Shown here: positions 33,364 through 45,352 of the stretch, piece after piece | How positions within the stretch are numbered: position 1 is the first letter of the stretch | Layout of the letters: each line of letters starts with the position of its first letter | Assembly (NCBI GenBank): GCA_037501455.1 | Contig: CM074860.1 | Location: forward strand, 41,736,501-41,800,500 | Origin: Lantana camara | Lineage: Eukaryota > Streptophyta > Magnoliopsida > Lamiales > Verbenaceae | DNA length: 64,000 bases | Reading direction: 5' to 3' | Notes under the pieces: generated by a model | Database searches by the model: none | Told to the model about the DNA's origin: nothing | What the model saw: only the letters and a program-made list of their open reading frames with translations | Made by a program: the position numbers and the translations under genes

Positions 33364-35925
33364 TGTGACGCCCGAGCGTGGGCCATCCGCATCTCCCGCA
33401 CCTAAACCCGAATTCACATATGAAATAGAAATCCATACATGAACCCAAGCCTAAGCGAACGGGGACCTACACTCACACAATAAGCTAAGCGGGGCTAAAC
33501 CAACAGAGCGCGCAAAAGAAAAGAAACAAAGAGCGGAAGCAACAAACAGGATCAATCATGAAAAGCTCAGCACGAGCGCAATTATACACAGTGCCCACGG
33601 AGCCATAATAATACAAGTATCCAAAAGTATATACATATGAATGCAGACTCGACCTAGACCACTAAGTACGACTCCAAGGCGCACTTCCCCGCCTAGCTCG
33701 AGCAAACCTGCACTGAAGGGGGAAAAGGAGAGGGTCAGTCTACAACTCAACTGAGTGAGAGGGCTAACGCACGCCCACACCAATAATAAATATAATAGAG
33801 CAACTAACAAGGTGATGATCATGAATCGAGGCTAGGGTTTTACAAACCAAGACATTTTCAAAAGTATACTAATACATACACCAAATTTCTATCTCGATTC
33901 ACAATTCATCGAAACAAAAGATAAATTACTGTCCGGTGATTACGAACTCCACCACCTACTCCACAGCAAATAAATACCAAATCAGAATACCAATCCATCC
34001 TCAACTCCTCGGCATTCGGGAATCAAACCCTCACTACCGTAAATACAAAAACATAAGGGGTTGCGAACCCACAATACGCCTTCCCCGGTTGTTCACCGAG
34101 GGCTCAAAGCAAACACGCCTTCCCAAACTCCAGAGTAGCACGTGCTCACCTCAAATGGAATTACGCACAGGTCAAACCCAACGATCCTTGTCGTACCGGG
34201 GCTCCTTACCCATAATTCCGGGGCCCAACAAATCCAAATTGTACCAACTTCCCATCTTTCAGGGCACAACTCGCTCGAGCCAACAAAAGACAAAAGATTT
34301 TCAAAACAAAGCTTACATATGCACATTCATATATCAAGTTTCTCAAAACTCCCAAAGGTATTTCACAAAACCAAAATCATATCTTAAACATCCATATTTA
34401 ATAGATATATAAGATATATTCGAATACATGGGGAGAAATCAACACAGATTAGGCCATAGGTCATTTAGCTAATACAAAAGTTCCTAAACCTCACCTGGCA
34501 GCAAAAGGAGCGAAAACAGAAACGAACGAACAGAGGAGCACCTAAACCTCGGGCTCGACGGTATCCGAACTCGGCTCTGAAACATAAAAAGGATATAACA
34601 CCCGAGACTTAGACTCAAAATGAACCAAATATGATGCACGGTATGCAAAGTATGCACGAGATGCAAAACATGCCCAAAATGATCCGTAATCAAACATATA
34701 AACGCTCAAAATGCAATCTCATGCACGAATAAGGCATACGACAAATGCGAAGCATAAAAGTAGAATATTAACACCCAAAAAGGACATACAAAGGTATTTC
34801 GGGAGCAAAGGGATCGAACCGCAAAAGTCGAAAAATCACATTTCTTACAGCGGCCTACGAAAAGGCCGTTTTCAGCTTTTAAAGGATTTCCAAACGGGCA
34901 TTTCAGAATCGTCTGCAACGAATTTGCACTATCCAAATGCCCGTTCCTAGACAAAGCACAAAATCCAAACGCCCATTTGTTAGACTCAGGTTTGAAAAGC
35001 CCGCACAGCCCAAACGGCCGTTTCCAAAATGCACTAGAGGTCGAAACGACCATTTCAGAACCTTCTATCTCAAATTTTGACCCTCGAAACGGCCGTTTGC
35101 AAAATGCAAAGAGGGCCCAAACACCCGTTTCGCTTGGAATTTCTGGGCAGTGAGTTATGGGAAAAAAACAGGGGTTCGAACCCAAACTCCAAAAACACTA
35201 ATTTTGTCCAACAAAATGCTACACAACAACAACATATGCAATAACAACAACAAGGAAAGCTTAAACAACCAAGAATCATGCATCAAAGCTCAAGAATATG
35301 CAAACCCACCAAAATGCATCTCAACCTCATTTATGATACCAAGCAATAAATGCAATCCCAACCAAAACAATGAATTAAATGCAACATATTAATCATATAG
35401 AGCATATAAATGAGGTCACAACTCAGCTAATCAATCCAAGGATCAAATATTACAAATTTGACATGAAACCCTTACTATTCATTAAATTCCCCAAACTCAA
35501 AAAAAATCACAGAACCAAGAGAAAACGATCGGTAGAAAGTTAGAGGAGATCGTGGGGATTCCAAAACTTACCTTGGATCGAAAAGTGACGGAGAATCGAA
35601 AGAGATATGAGCTTGTGAAGATTGGAGGGCTTAGGGAGCTTTTCTCTCTTCTTCCTCTTTTGCTTGATATGTTGGGTAAATGAAAGGGGAGAGAAGGGTT
35701 CAAGGATATAAGGGGTGGTTCGGTCCGGTTTATTTGGATCTCGGTTCGGTTCAAGGTTTTCCCGGTTTAATTATTTTGGTTCAAAAGGTATCGGTTCAAT
35801 TCCAAAATTCCCTAAAATCTCAAAACACGAATTTAAAATCAAATACGCAATTACACCACATAATTCAAATAATTCTATCCTAAACACAATTAGGAATTAA
35901 ATCACATAATTTACCTAACCGAACT
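33364..35925 (-). mobile_element. solo LTR I, main piece
   Basis: Minus-strand LTR ending GGGCGTCACA at 33364, interrupted at 35926 by element J; its first 18 bases are at 59353-59370. Total about 2.58 kb. Target duplications GAGGA (33359-33363) and GAGAA (59371-59375) differ at one base. On the minus strand: donor CCAAG/GTAAGT at 35571, palindromes 35130-34860, TTTCAG acceptor near 34577, GCCAG/GTGAGG donor at 34494, GTGCAG acceptor near 33708. It has the same plan as H and B. Confidence 0.88.
34860..35130 (-). repeat. palindrome cluster of LTR I
   Basis: At least seven dyads with AAACGG...CGTTT arms: AAACGGGCATTT (34892-34903), CAAACGCCCATTTG (34966-34979), AAACGGCCGTTT (35012-35023, perfect), GAAACGACCATTTC (35043-35056), AAACGGCCGTTT (35087-35098, perfect) and AAACACCCGTTT (35119-35130), plus weaker forms near 34860 and 34934. 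The arms are AT-rich, unlike the other families, but the GGCC or GGGC centre is shared. Confidence 0.85.
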
Positions 35926-37166
35926 TGTGACGCCCCGACTTTTCAGACGTAAAGATTTTGATCCCGTTGGAGACGAGGCCAATCCTTGAGGCTTTCGTAT
36001 CTTCTTTTGTCGGTACAAGGTGGGTTTCTCTTCTACTTAGATAAAACGACCCGATATATCTCCCTATGTGAAAAGCTTTAAGCCAAAGTAATACGATATA
36101 TATATTGAGTCTTTTATCAAGTAAATGATTGCAAACGTATAATCCTTTTTTCTTTTGATATCCTACCGATTGTTTTTACGAGTATTGATTGATTGATTGC
36201 ACTGGTTGGGGCCCGGGGTTCTTGGTGTGAGTGGCTATCCGAGGAAGCATGGGCTGACGGTGATCCCTCACACTAGTTCCCACTATTGAACGGCGGTACT
36301 GGACCTCGCCAGGAGATTGGCGGGGAAAGGGAGCTGAGTGCCATCTGGGGAGTCATGTAACCCCTTTTGGCCAATGATTGGGTGGCCGGGTCTTGCAAGC
36401 CCGCCCACCAACCCGGAGGAAGAAGGTGTATATGACCGATTGAATAGAATCGATTGATTGAGCACAAAAGAATGATATGCATGAAAGACTTAATGAATGA
36501 ATGATTGTTGAATCACACGTGGTGTTGGTTGGAGTTGATGCACGCCCACTCGCCGGGCCACTAATGACCTATTGTAAAATTGATCGTTATAATCCCTTTC
36601 GATGATTCCTCTATTTTACCTACTTAGGAACCGTTTCTAAAACCTCGCTTGGGATTATAATTTGCATGTAATTGTTTAAATTCCGTTATATATTATATTT
36701 ATGCCAATGTTTTATACCCACCAGTCCCTTTTAGACTGAACCCGTTTGGTTTTCAGCTGTTTGGTGCAGGTGTCGAGAGAGCTAGGCGGGAATACGAGTC
36801 CTAGGTCTTGCATTCGTCTCTAGCTCTATATTTTGGTCTTACACTTGCATCTCACACTTTTGATTATTGTATATGGATATTATTGGAGCGTACACATGTT
36901 TTGGGCCGTGATGGCTTGCATTGATGTATATGAACTATATTTTGGAGCTTGGATGCTCATGGTATATATATGATATGCTTTGTTCGTTTATTGCTTCCGC
37001 TTTAATGTGTAATTCTGATTTTATGGTTCAAGGGTTAGTTCCCGCCTAGCATAGAGTGTGTGTTTGTCCCCGTTCGCCGTGATTTAGCTCGGGTATGGAT
37101 CGTTCATTTCATATTCGGGTCGGGTCTCGGTACGGGGGATGTGACACCTTACGCTCGGGTGTTACA
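35926..37166 (+). mobile_element. 5' LTR of J, short form (1.24 kb)
   Basis: TGTGACGCCCCG to GGGTGTTACA. Only the right-hand modules of the long LTRs are kept: an exon-2-like block (GTTGGAGACGAGG), AAGGTGGGTTTCTC donor-like motif near 36019, CAGTCCCTTTTAGACTG hairpin (36721-36737), GTGCAG acceptor-like site (about 36767-36770) and the common end. The shared upstream module, first donor and palindrome cluster are absent. Confidence 0.92.
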
Positions 37167-37380
37167 TCCTTAAGTGGTATCAGAGCCTAGGGTTGCAAAA
37201 CCCGGGCTCTAGTGTCGAGTGAGTCAGTTTAGGTCGTTCGGCTTTAGGGACTACTTGACAATGTGATTGCATATGCATCCTTTAGTGCTTTTGTGCTCTA
37301 ATTGTTGAAGTTTAAGTGAATTAATTGCATTTTCATGCATGGACTAAGAGAAGCGTGCATTTCAGTGTTTCTTGACCAGG
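37167..37380 (+). promoter_or_regulatory. primer binding site and leader of element J
   Basis: TGGTATCAGAGCC at 37175-37187, eight bases after the LTR end, then roughly 190 bases of leader to the gag ATG at 37381. Confidence 0.88.
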
Positions 37381-38533
37381 ATGCCTCCCCGTAGACATCG
37401 TGAGAGATCACCGGGATGACAAGGACACCGTGATCGTTCTCCTATACCACTAGAACAACAACCACAGCCGCCGCCGGTGGATATGGGAAATTTTATGGAA
37501 GCCGTTTTCAATTATGTTGAGCATAGGAGAGCTCAAGCTCCACCACCACAACCTGTTGAGCAACCGGCTCCACCAAATAACAATCATAGGGATCCTCATG
37601 GGGTGTTTTTGAGTTACAATCCCCCTAGGTTTTCTGGTTCTATTGATGATGCGGTTTCAGAGGGGTGGTTGACTCGATTGGAAAGGATTTATGGGGTTCG
37701 GCAGTTCACTACCCAAGAACGGGCTCAGTTTGCTATATTCCAGTTGGATGGAGAGGCGTATGATTGGTGGGAGAGAACAAATGAAAAGTTGGAGGCGGAT
37801 AAAGAGGAGATTACATGGGATGTATTTAAACGGGAATTTCGGGAGTGCTTTGTACCCGAGGTTGTCCGGGAGAGGAAAGAGCAAGAATTTATGGATCTGA
37901 AGCATGGAAATCGTTCTGTGGCTCAGTACCTTGCAGTTTTTAACCGACTTGGGAAGTATGCTTCACATATTACCCGGGATGAGAAAAGGAAGGCGAAGAA
38001 GTTTATTGCTGGGTTGAGACAGGCTTTGAGACACGGTCAAGCGGGCCATAATTTTATATCTTTTTCAGATACGGTGCAAAGGGCCTTAGGGCAAGAAGAG
38101 GAGTATAAAAAGAGGGATCCAATCTTCAAAGCACTAATGGGATAAGGTAGAGGCTCAGCTTCGGGATCGAGCATGAGATTCAATCCAGGGAAAAGGCCTA
38201 TGACTTCGGCAGCTCCTCCTCAGAAAGAATATTTCAAGAAGCCACGAACTGGAGGTCAGCATGCTCCTCAGGTTGCTCGAGCACCTCAGGCATTACCGGC
38301 TCCCACGGGAGATCGACGAGATGTACCTCCGTGTACTCATTGTGGAGGACCGACCCACTCTTATAGCAATTGCAGAATAAGATTGAAGTTGTGCTTGATT
38401 TGTGGGAAGGGAGATCATATGGCTTTCGCATGTCCTGATAAGAGACCGGGGTTTCAAGTTGGGGTACAAAGACCGATGATCCAGGCCCGTGCTTATGCCC
38501 TTGAGGGCGAGGAACAAAATGTGGAAGCTGATC
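37381..38533 (+). pseudogene. gag: gag of element J, two in-frame stops
   Basis: ATG at 37381 (MPPRRHRERSP), the same start context as E and H. Residues about 35-230 are the capsid-like region (VDMGNFMEAVFNYVEHRRA, EGWLTRLERIYGV, YDWWERTNEKLE, NRSVAQYLAVFNRLGKYA). Then a basic linker and two intact zinc knuckles, CTHCGGPTHSYSNC and CLICGKGDHMAFAC. Stops: TGA at 37417, likely from CGA, and TAA at 38143, where E has CAA. The frame is otherwise open to 38533, where a TRIM is inserted. Gag would coat the element RNA in cytoplasmic particles. Confidence 0.95.
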
Positions 38534-39474
38534 TGATAGGAATCAAGATGATGTGAATCATAAGACAAGGCCACACTTTGGTCCAACAAGGCCACACTTT
38601 GATCCAAATGATGATATGATCACAACTCAAGATGAACCAAGTTATGTTGGACCTATCACAAGGTCACGGTCCAAAAGAATGCAAGAAGAAGTTCAATCTC
38701 TTTTGATCCAAATAACTCAAGATTAGCTCCAAGAAGACAAGTATTTAGCTGGACCCAATCCACCTTGTTTCAATGTCTTAGTGATAGAATTTTAAGCCCA
38801 AATTGTGTTAAGTTTATTGTAATTTGGCCCTAAACTATTATATTATACTTTGGGCCATCTTTTTATTTATTTTGCATGCATTTAGATTAGGTTAAGCCCA
38901 TTTTATTCAGCCTACAAGAAAAGTGACGGGATTTAGCTTGTCTCTTTGAATTCTGAATTGTCTCTTAGAATTCCCATGCATGCATCTTTATATTCCAGCC
39001 TTGTAGTTCGAAATATTAAGTCAAAAAATGAATGAATTGTGATTCAAGTGAGTTATACTCACAAGTTCTTAGTTGAACGACACCGGAGTTTCAAACCTCC
39101 ACCGGATAATGTCATTTCCCGACTCATTATAGTCGACGGGGTGCATTACTTATCAAATCTGATAGTGTTGGTTCCTTGCTCATTATAGCAAACGGGTCAC
39201 ACTCCTATAATTCAAATATGATAGTGTTGGTTCCTTGCTCATTATAGCAAACGGGTCACACTCCTCTATTTTAACCTTGAAGTGGACGATCGAAAATCAA
39301 GAACTCCAAGTATTGGTATAGGGTTTCACGGCAAGTACGTGGAGTTCGTATCATTTGGTATCTAGAGCTTAGGTTTTCCATCCAAGGTTATGTATCCGTA
39401 TCTTTTATCTTTTGTATAATTTCTTTTCATTATTGTTATATTGCTGCAAAAAAAAAAAAAAAATCGAAAAAGGC

Positions 39475-39510
<36 letters not shown>

Positions 39511-40737
39511 AGAGCAGCATTGTTTCAGTCATTTTCTTCGTAATCTCAAATCATAAGTCATGTGGATTTGTTTGTTTGTATCTTTTTAGTTGTAACAGTT
39601 CGTTTGTGACAATTTTAGCACCCTTATCATTCATCTTAAGGGATTATTTAGTTGAGGAATTTGAAACTTCTTGTGACTTTGTTCAAAGAATTGAGAGTAA
39701 GGAATGTGAAAAGGGAGGAAAAAAAAAAAAAAGAGAAGTTGAAAAGAAAGAAAAAAGAAGGAGAAAAAAAATTAGAAAAAACAAGAAAGAAGACAACTTT
39801 GGTGTATTTCATTTTGGGTTTTAGATCTACTTTGAGAAATAAAAGGGGCTATTTGTTTTGTGAGATAACTATCTTGATCCAGATTCGAGGACGAATCTTT
39901 TTTCAAGAAGGGGAGAATGATAGGAATCAAGATGATGTGAATCATAAGACAAGGCCACACTTTGGTCCAACAAGGCCACACTTTGATCCAAATGATGATA
40001 TGATCACAACTCAAGATGAACCAAGTTATGTTGGACCTATCACAAGGTCACGGTCCAAAAGAATGCAAGAAGAAGTTCAATCTCTTTTGATCCAAATAAC
40101 TCAAGATTAGCTCCAAGAAGACAAGTATTTAGCTGGACCCAATCCACGTTGTTTCAATGTCTTAGTGATAGAATTTTAAGCCCAAATTGTGTTAAGTTTA
40201 TTGTAATTTGGCCCTGAACTATTATATTATACTTTGGGCCATCTTTTTATTTATTTTGCATGCATTTAGATTAGGTTAAGCCCATTTTATTCAGCCTACA
40301 AGAAAAGTGACGGGATTTAGCTTGTCTCTTTGAATTCTGAATTGTCTCTTAGAATTCCCATGCATGCATCTTTATATTCCAGCCTTGTAGTTCGAAATAT
40401 TAAGTCAAAAAATGAATGAATTGTGATTCAAGTGAGTTATACTCACAAGTTCTTAGTTGAACGACACCGGAGTTTCAAACCTCCACCGGATAATGTCATT
40501 TCCCGACTCATTATAGTCGACGGGGTGCATTACTTATCAAATCTGATAGTGTTGGTTCCTTGCTCATTATAGCAAATGGGTCACACTCCTATAATTCAAA
40601 TCTGATAGTGTTGGTTCCTTGCTCATTATAGCAAACGGGTCACACTCCTCTATTTTAACCTTGAAGTGGACGATCGAAAATCAAGAACTCCAAGTATTGG
40701 TATAGGGTTTCACGGCAAGTACGTGGAGTTCGTATCA
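38534..40737 (+). mobile_element. TRIM/SMART-like LTR element, TSD TGATC
   Basis: Two 820-bp LTRs (38534-39353, 39918-40737; about four differences) and a 564-bp interior, bracketed by TGATC (38529-38533, 40738-40742). LTR ends are TGATAGG and CGTATCA. The interior begins with a primer-site-like TTTGGTATCTAGAGC and ends with ATTCGAGGACGAAT plus the polypurine AAGAAGGGGAGAA. In between are two poly(A) runs near 39448-39506 and a purine-rich stretch; lysine-rich open frames there come from low complexity. No gag or pol, so it must use enzymes from another element. Confidence 0.95.
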
Positions 40738-41873
40738 TGATCCGAATGCCGTGGTGGAAGGTACCGTTTGCATTCATAACACGAGCATTCACACATTATT
40801 TGATCCGGGTGCCACGCATACTTTTATATCTTCTGATCTATGTGCTTCTCTGTGCCTACCTGTTATTTGCTCAAATTCTTGTTATTATGTGAGTTCGCCT
40901 CTTGGAGGTAATTTGCAGACAGACCAGGTTGTTAGAGGTTGTTCAGTTTTGATAGAGGGGAAAGATTATCCGGCAGATTTCATTGTTATGCCTATGAAGA
41001 AGTATGGGGTAATCTTCGGGATGGATTGGTTATATCGGCACCGGGCCGAGGTTGATTGTTTTAGAAAGAAGATAAAACTGGGAGCAGGGTTGATTGGAGA
41101 AGTGGGGTCGAAGAATGTACCTCTCTTATCGTTCATGGAAGCTCGCAAGTTAGTAAAAGATGGAGCCACGGGATTTATTGCCTATCTCCTTAACAAACCA
41201 AAGGATCAATCAAGTTTTGAGGATACGGACGTGGTAAAGGCATATCCCGACGTATTTCCGGAAAATTTAGGTTCTTTACCACCGGATCGGGAGATCGAAT
41301 TTGTTATTGATTTATATCCGGGATCAGAACCTTATTCTAAGACGCCGTATAGAATGGCTCCGGCAGAGTTGAAGGAGTTGAAGATTCAACTTGAAGAATT
41401 ACTCAAGATTGGATATATTCGACGCAGTTCATCTCCGTGGGGTGCTCCGGTTCTCTTTGTCAAGAAGAAAGATGGATCGTTGAGAATGTGTATAGACTAC
41501 CGGGAGCTTAATCGGATGACTATTAAGAATAAGTACCCGTTACCCCACATTGAGGATTTATTTGATATGTTGCAAAGTTCAGGGGTTTATTCGAAATTGG
41601 ATTTAAGGCAAGGCTACTACCAATTGAAAATCCGGGAAGAGGATATACCTAAGAAAGGATTTAATACCCGGTATGGGCATTATGAGTTTGTAGTGATGCC
41701 CTTTGGTTTGACAAATGCCCCTGCAGCATTTATGGATATGATGCATCGGATTTTTCGGCCGTATTTGGATAAATTCATCGTAATCTTCATTGATGACATT
41801 CTCGTGTATTCCAAGACTTCGAAAGAGCATGCTAGGCATCTCGAATTGGTATTGGAGACATTGAGAGAACACC
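40738..41873 (+). pseudogene. pol: protease and reverse transcriptase (N-terminal two thirds) of J
   Basis: Open without a stop for 375 codons up to LTR K. Aspartic protease with [12 protein letters not shown] (about 40799-40834) and a C-terminal GVIFGMDWL; then a linker and RT with [54 protein letters not shown] and the catalytic FIDDILVYS (the two Asp codons at 41792-41797). The apparent GTG start at 40751 is not a real start: this is the middle of a polyprotein. RT copies element RNA to DNA from the tRNA primer. The frame is cut at 41873 before the RT thumb. Confidence 0.95.
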
Positions 41874-44800
41874 TGTAGCACCCCAACCGGAAAGGTGCAA
41901 CATCCCCCGCACCGAGACCCGACCCGAATATGAAATGGACAATCCATACCCGAGCTAGATCACGGCGAACGGGGACTCACTCACTCCTTAGGCTAGGCGG
42001 GAACTAAACCTTCGCAACCAAATCAAAAGAACAAGGATAAATGCCAAAGCAGAAGCATAACATAATTCTATAGTCACAAACATAGTTATACATTTATCCA
42101 TTCTTGCAAATTAAATCAAATTACAAGATGCAGATGAAGTGACTCAGACTTAACCAATAGACCTGACGAACTAGACTCCCCGCCTAGCACTCCAACTTGC
42201 AAAGAAACTGAAAACAAACCGGGTTCAGTCTATACGAGACTGGTGGGTATAAAATCAGGCATAAATAGCGTATACAACAATATTTAACATTCACATGCAA
42301 GTTATAATCCCAAATGAGGTTTTAGAGCATTTCCCAAGTGGGTAAAATAAAGAAGTCATCAAAAGGGATTATAACGTTCATTTTCATTCTTTAGGTCTTT
42401 TGTGGCCCGGCGAGTGGGCGTGCATCAACTCCAACCAACACCATGTGTAATTCAGTAATCATTCATTCATTAAATCGTTCATGCATATCATTCTTTGTGC
42501 ACAATCAATCGATTCGATTCAATCGGTCATATACACCTTCTTCCTCCGGTTGATGGCCGGGTGATCGGCCCGAACCATCCAATCATTGACCAAAAGGGGT
42601 TACATGACTCCCCAGATGGCACTCAGCTCCCTTTCCCCGCCAATCTCCTGACGAGGTCCGGTACCGCCGTTCAATAGTGGGACTAGTGTGAGGGTTTACC
42701 GTTAGCCCTTGCCTCCTCGGGTCCCCACTCACACCAAGCCCCTGGGCCCCATTCTGTGCATTCATTCATTCATTCATTTCTCGCCAAAAGAAATAATAGC
42801 TTTACATTTGCAATCATTTACTCGATAAAAGACTCAATATATATATATATATCGTATTACTTTGGCTTAAAGCTTTTCACATAGGGAGATATATCGGGTC
42901 GTTTTATCTAAGTAGAAGAGAAACCCACCTGTACGCATCTTACCGAACAAAACCAAGAAGACAAGAAGACTTGAAAGTGTCCTATGAACCCGACATCTCC
43001 GCCCTGGAGAAAACTGTGCAAAAGACAATGTAACTTGTTCGTGAGACTCAAGACCCAAATGAACCAAATATGATGCACGACAATGCTATGAATATGATAT
43101 GAAGGTATAAGATATGATATCATGTCATAGAAACATTCTTGTGTACAATTAATGTCTTAAAGACATATAAATGTTCAACGCATTCCTTTCGAGACTCATA
43201 TAAAAATCATTTAGGTTCATCACTTCTTAATCATACCAAATTAATCCAAGTAATTCAAATAATACGCTTAACCCATAGTACAATAGGTAAACAATTCATA
43301 TAAGCTATTAAAAGAAGTAAGATGCCACTTAGGATCCCCACATGAAGCATCAAGGCATACGTTTACCATTTAAATTCATTTAAGTTCATACCTCTCATAG
43401 ATCAAGCCAATTCAATCCAAGAATTCCAAATAACAAGCATAACACGTCATATAGTGTATACACATATCATACAAGTCATAAAATAAAAGATAGCAAGCAA
43501 TTAGGGTTCATCTTAGACGCAAAGGATCCATGCATGCATACATTAGGAGCATTAAAGACATATGAAGCCACAACTCGGAAAATAATTCACGAAAAATTAT
43601 AAAACTTCATAACACACACATTATATGACATGTTAATGAAGTGAAGGAACCAAAAACAATCCAATAAAGCCATGCAAATGGGGTTTGAAAAAACAAAATT
43701 TCATGCATCCATGCAGGGGTCGCGGGCGCGACCCAAATTACTCATGAAATGGTCGCGGTCGCGACCTAATAAAATCCGAATTTTCATGCAATTTTGTGCA
43801 ATTAACGTGAGCAAATGTGTACAGTGGTCGCGGGCGCGACCTGAAATGCAAAGGATTCAGGTCGCGGGCGCGACCTGAGAGAACTCAACGCGGCAACTAT
43901 GTGTATGTTGCGGCCGCGACTGGTTTTGCACCAATCGCGATCGCGGCCGCGACCAGCCATAACCAGCAACCAAAATGCACGAAAAACAGGGGTAAGCCAT
44001 GCCACAACTTCCTTAACATGATCAGCCAACAATTGAACCCAAAAATGCAATGAAACAACTCCAAAGTAACACACCAACATGCTCCCAAACCATTGAAACA
44101 TGAAGTGGAGAGTGTGAAGATCATTTCATGCTAAAGCTTGAATATCCATTAATGGTGGTTCATGAATGACTCAACCATCATCTAATACATCACCATAAAA
44201 GTAAAGAAGAGATCAAAACAATCATTTTCATGCTTGGAATCAATCTAAATCTTCAAGGAATGAATGGAATCAAGAACATGGTGCCAAACCTAACTATTCA
44301 TGTATCTCTTCATAACTCAAAGCATACAAGCTCAAATTTAGGGATGCATAGCTTAAAATGACACCTAATGAATGTATATTATCATCCTTAGCCCACCTTG
44401 TGAATTGGATGGAAGATGGAAGAGATTTGAGCTTGAATCTACAAGGGATGGCATAGCTACGGGACTGGAACTGGAGCAGGGGATATTTGCTGATTTTGGC
44501 TTTGTTTCTGAGTGTGGTTCGGTGAGGGAGGGTTATGGGAGGATAGAGGGCTTAACTAGGGTTCCATAGCCTCCAACCATAGTTAATTTGGTCAACAATT
44601 GAGTAAGTTATGATTTATTTGGTAAAAGGTGGCAGTTTTGTTCTCGTTTCGTTTTTCGGTTGAGTTTCGATGGTTCAACTGAATTCGGGAAAAATATAAG
44701 GCTAAGTTCATTAAACTTGAATTTTCGTTGCGAGTTCAGCGAAGTTGACGAAACTCGAATCCGAGTTTCCTAGCTCAAGATATCACATACGGAACCAAGG

Positions 44801-45347
44801 GTGCGCTAATTGCTCGTTAGCCCCCGGTTTGGTTCCACTCATACCAAATTAATTTAAAATGCAATTAAACAAATCCGAAAACGTAAAACGAGCATACGTA
44901 CACATTCGCGACGCACATAACTACAACATATCAAATTTCCACCAAATTTCGAATTCATTTCATATAGTAACGACGCGCAACTTGTCACGTGAATGCAAAT
45001 CGTTCAAGAATTTATATATTTCCAATATTCAACTAAAATTAAGTATCCATTTAAAGTATTTAATAAAATTATAACAAATTCATATAATGGAAAATTGATG
45101 AAAGTAACCATTAATAATTAGCAAAGGCGATTAATTAAACAATTACATAATTTAAACGCGAAATTACGGAGCACACAAGTTATTCATATAATTTCCAATT
45201 TTAATATTGCATGTATTTAAATTACTCACTTATTTAACAATGTAAACAATGAAAATTAATTATAAAAACACTGAAAGCCAATTAATTTGCGCAAATTAGT
45301 AAACACATATGTCATTTTAAAAATACCGAAAAACTGGGGCGTTACAG
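41874..45347 (-). mobile_element. solo LTR K, 3.47 kb
   Basis: Minus-strand LTR with GGGGTGCTACA at 41874 and TGTAACGCCCC at 45347. Target duplications are ACACC (41869-41873) and GCACC (45348-45352), one mismatch. On the minus strand it has the shared module (about 44820-44740), palindrome cluster, TTTTGCACAG acceptor (near 43016), TACAG/GTGGGT donor (near 42930), CAGTCTATACGAGACTG-type hairpin (42227-42243) and TTTGCAAG near 42200. The first donor is weak. Open frames inside are chance frames. Confidence 0.9.
43717..43954 (-). repeat. palindrome cluster of LTR K
   Basis: GGGTCGCGGGCGCGACCC (43717-43734), GGTCGCGGTCGCGACC (43751-43766), GGTCGCGGGCGCGACC (43826-43841) and CAGGTCGCGGGCGCGACCTG (43858-43877) all have perfect arms around two central bases. 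Degenerate forms lie at 43907-43922 and 43936-43954, including GCGGCCGC. The GGTCGCG arms are the same as in LTR A, so K and A share a cluster type. Confidence 0.88.
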
Positions 45348-45352
45348 CACCG

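Noticed and set aside
34706..35185. 159-codon open frame in LTR I
   Set aside because: Runs across the palindrome cluster with a low-similarity, repeat-driven peptide; no domain, and it lies in a solo LTR.
39441..40110. Lysine-rich frames of 127 and 152 codons
   Set aside because: They arise from poly(A) and purine-rich interior of a TRIM and run on into its LTR; no conserved domain.
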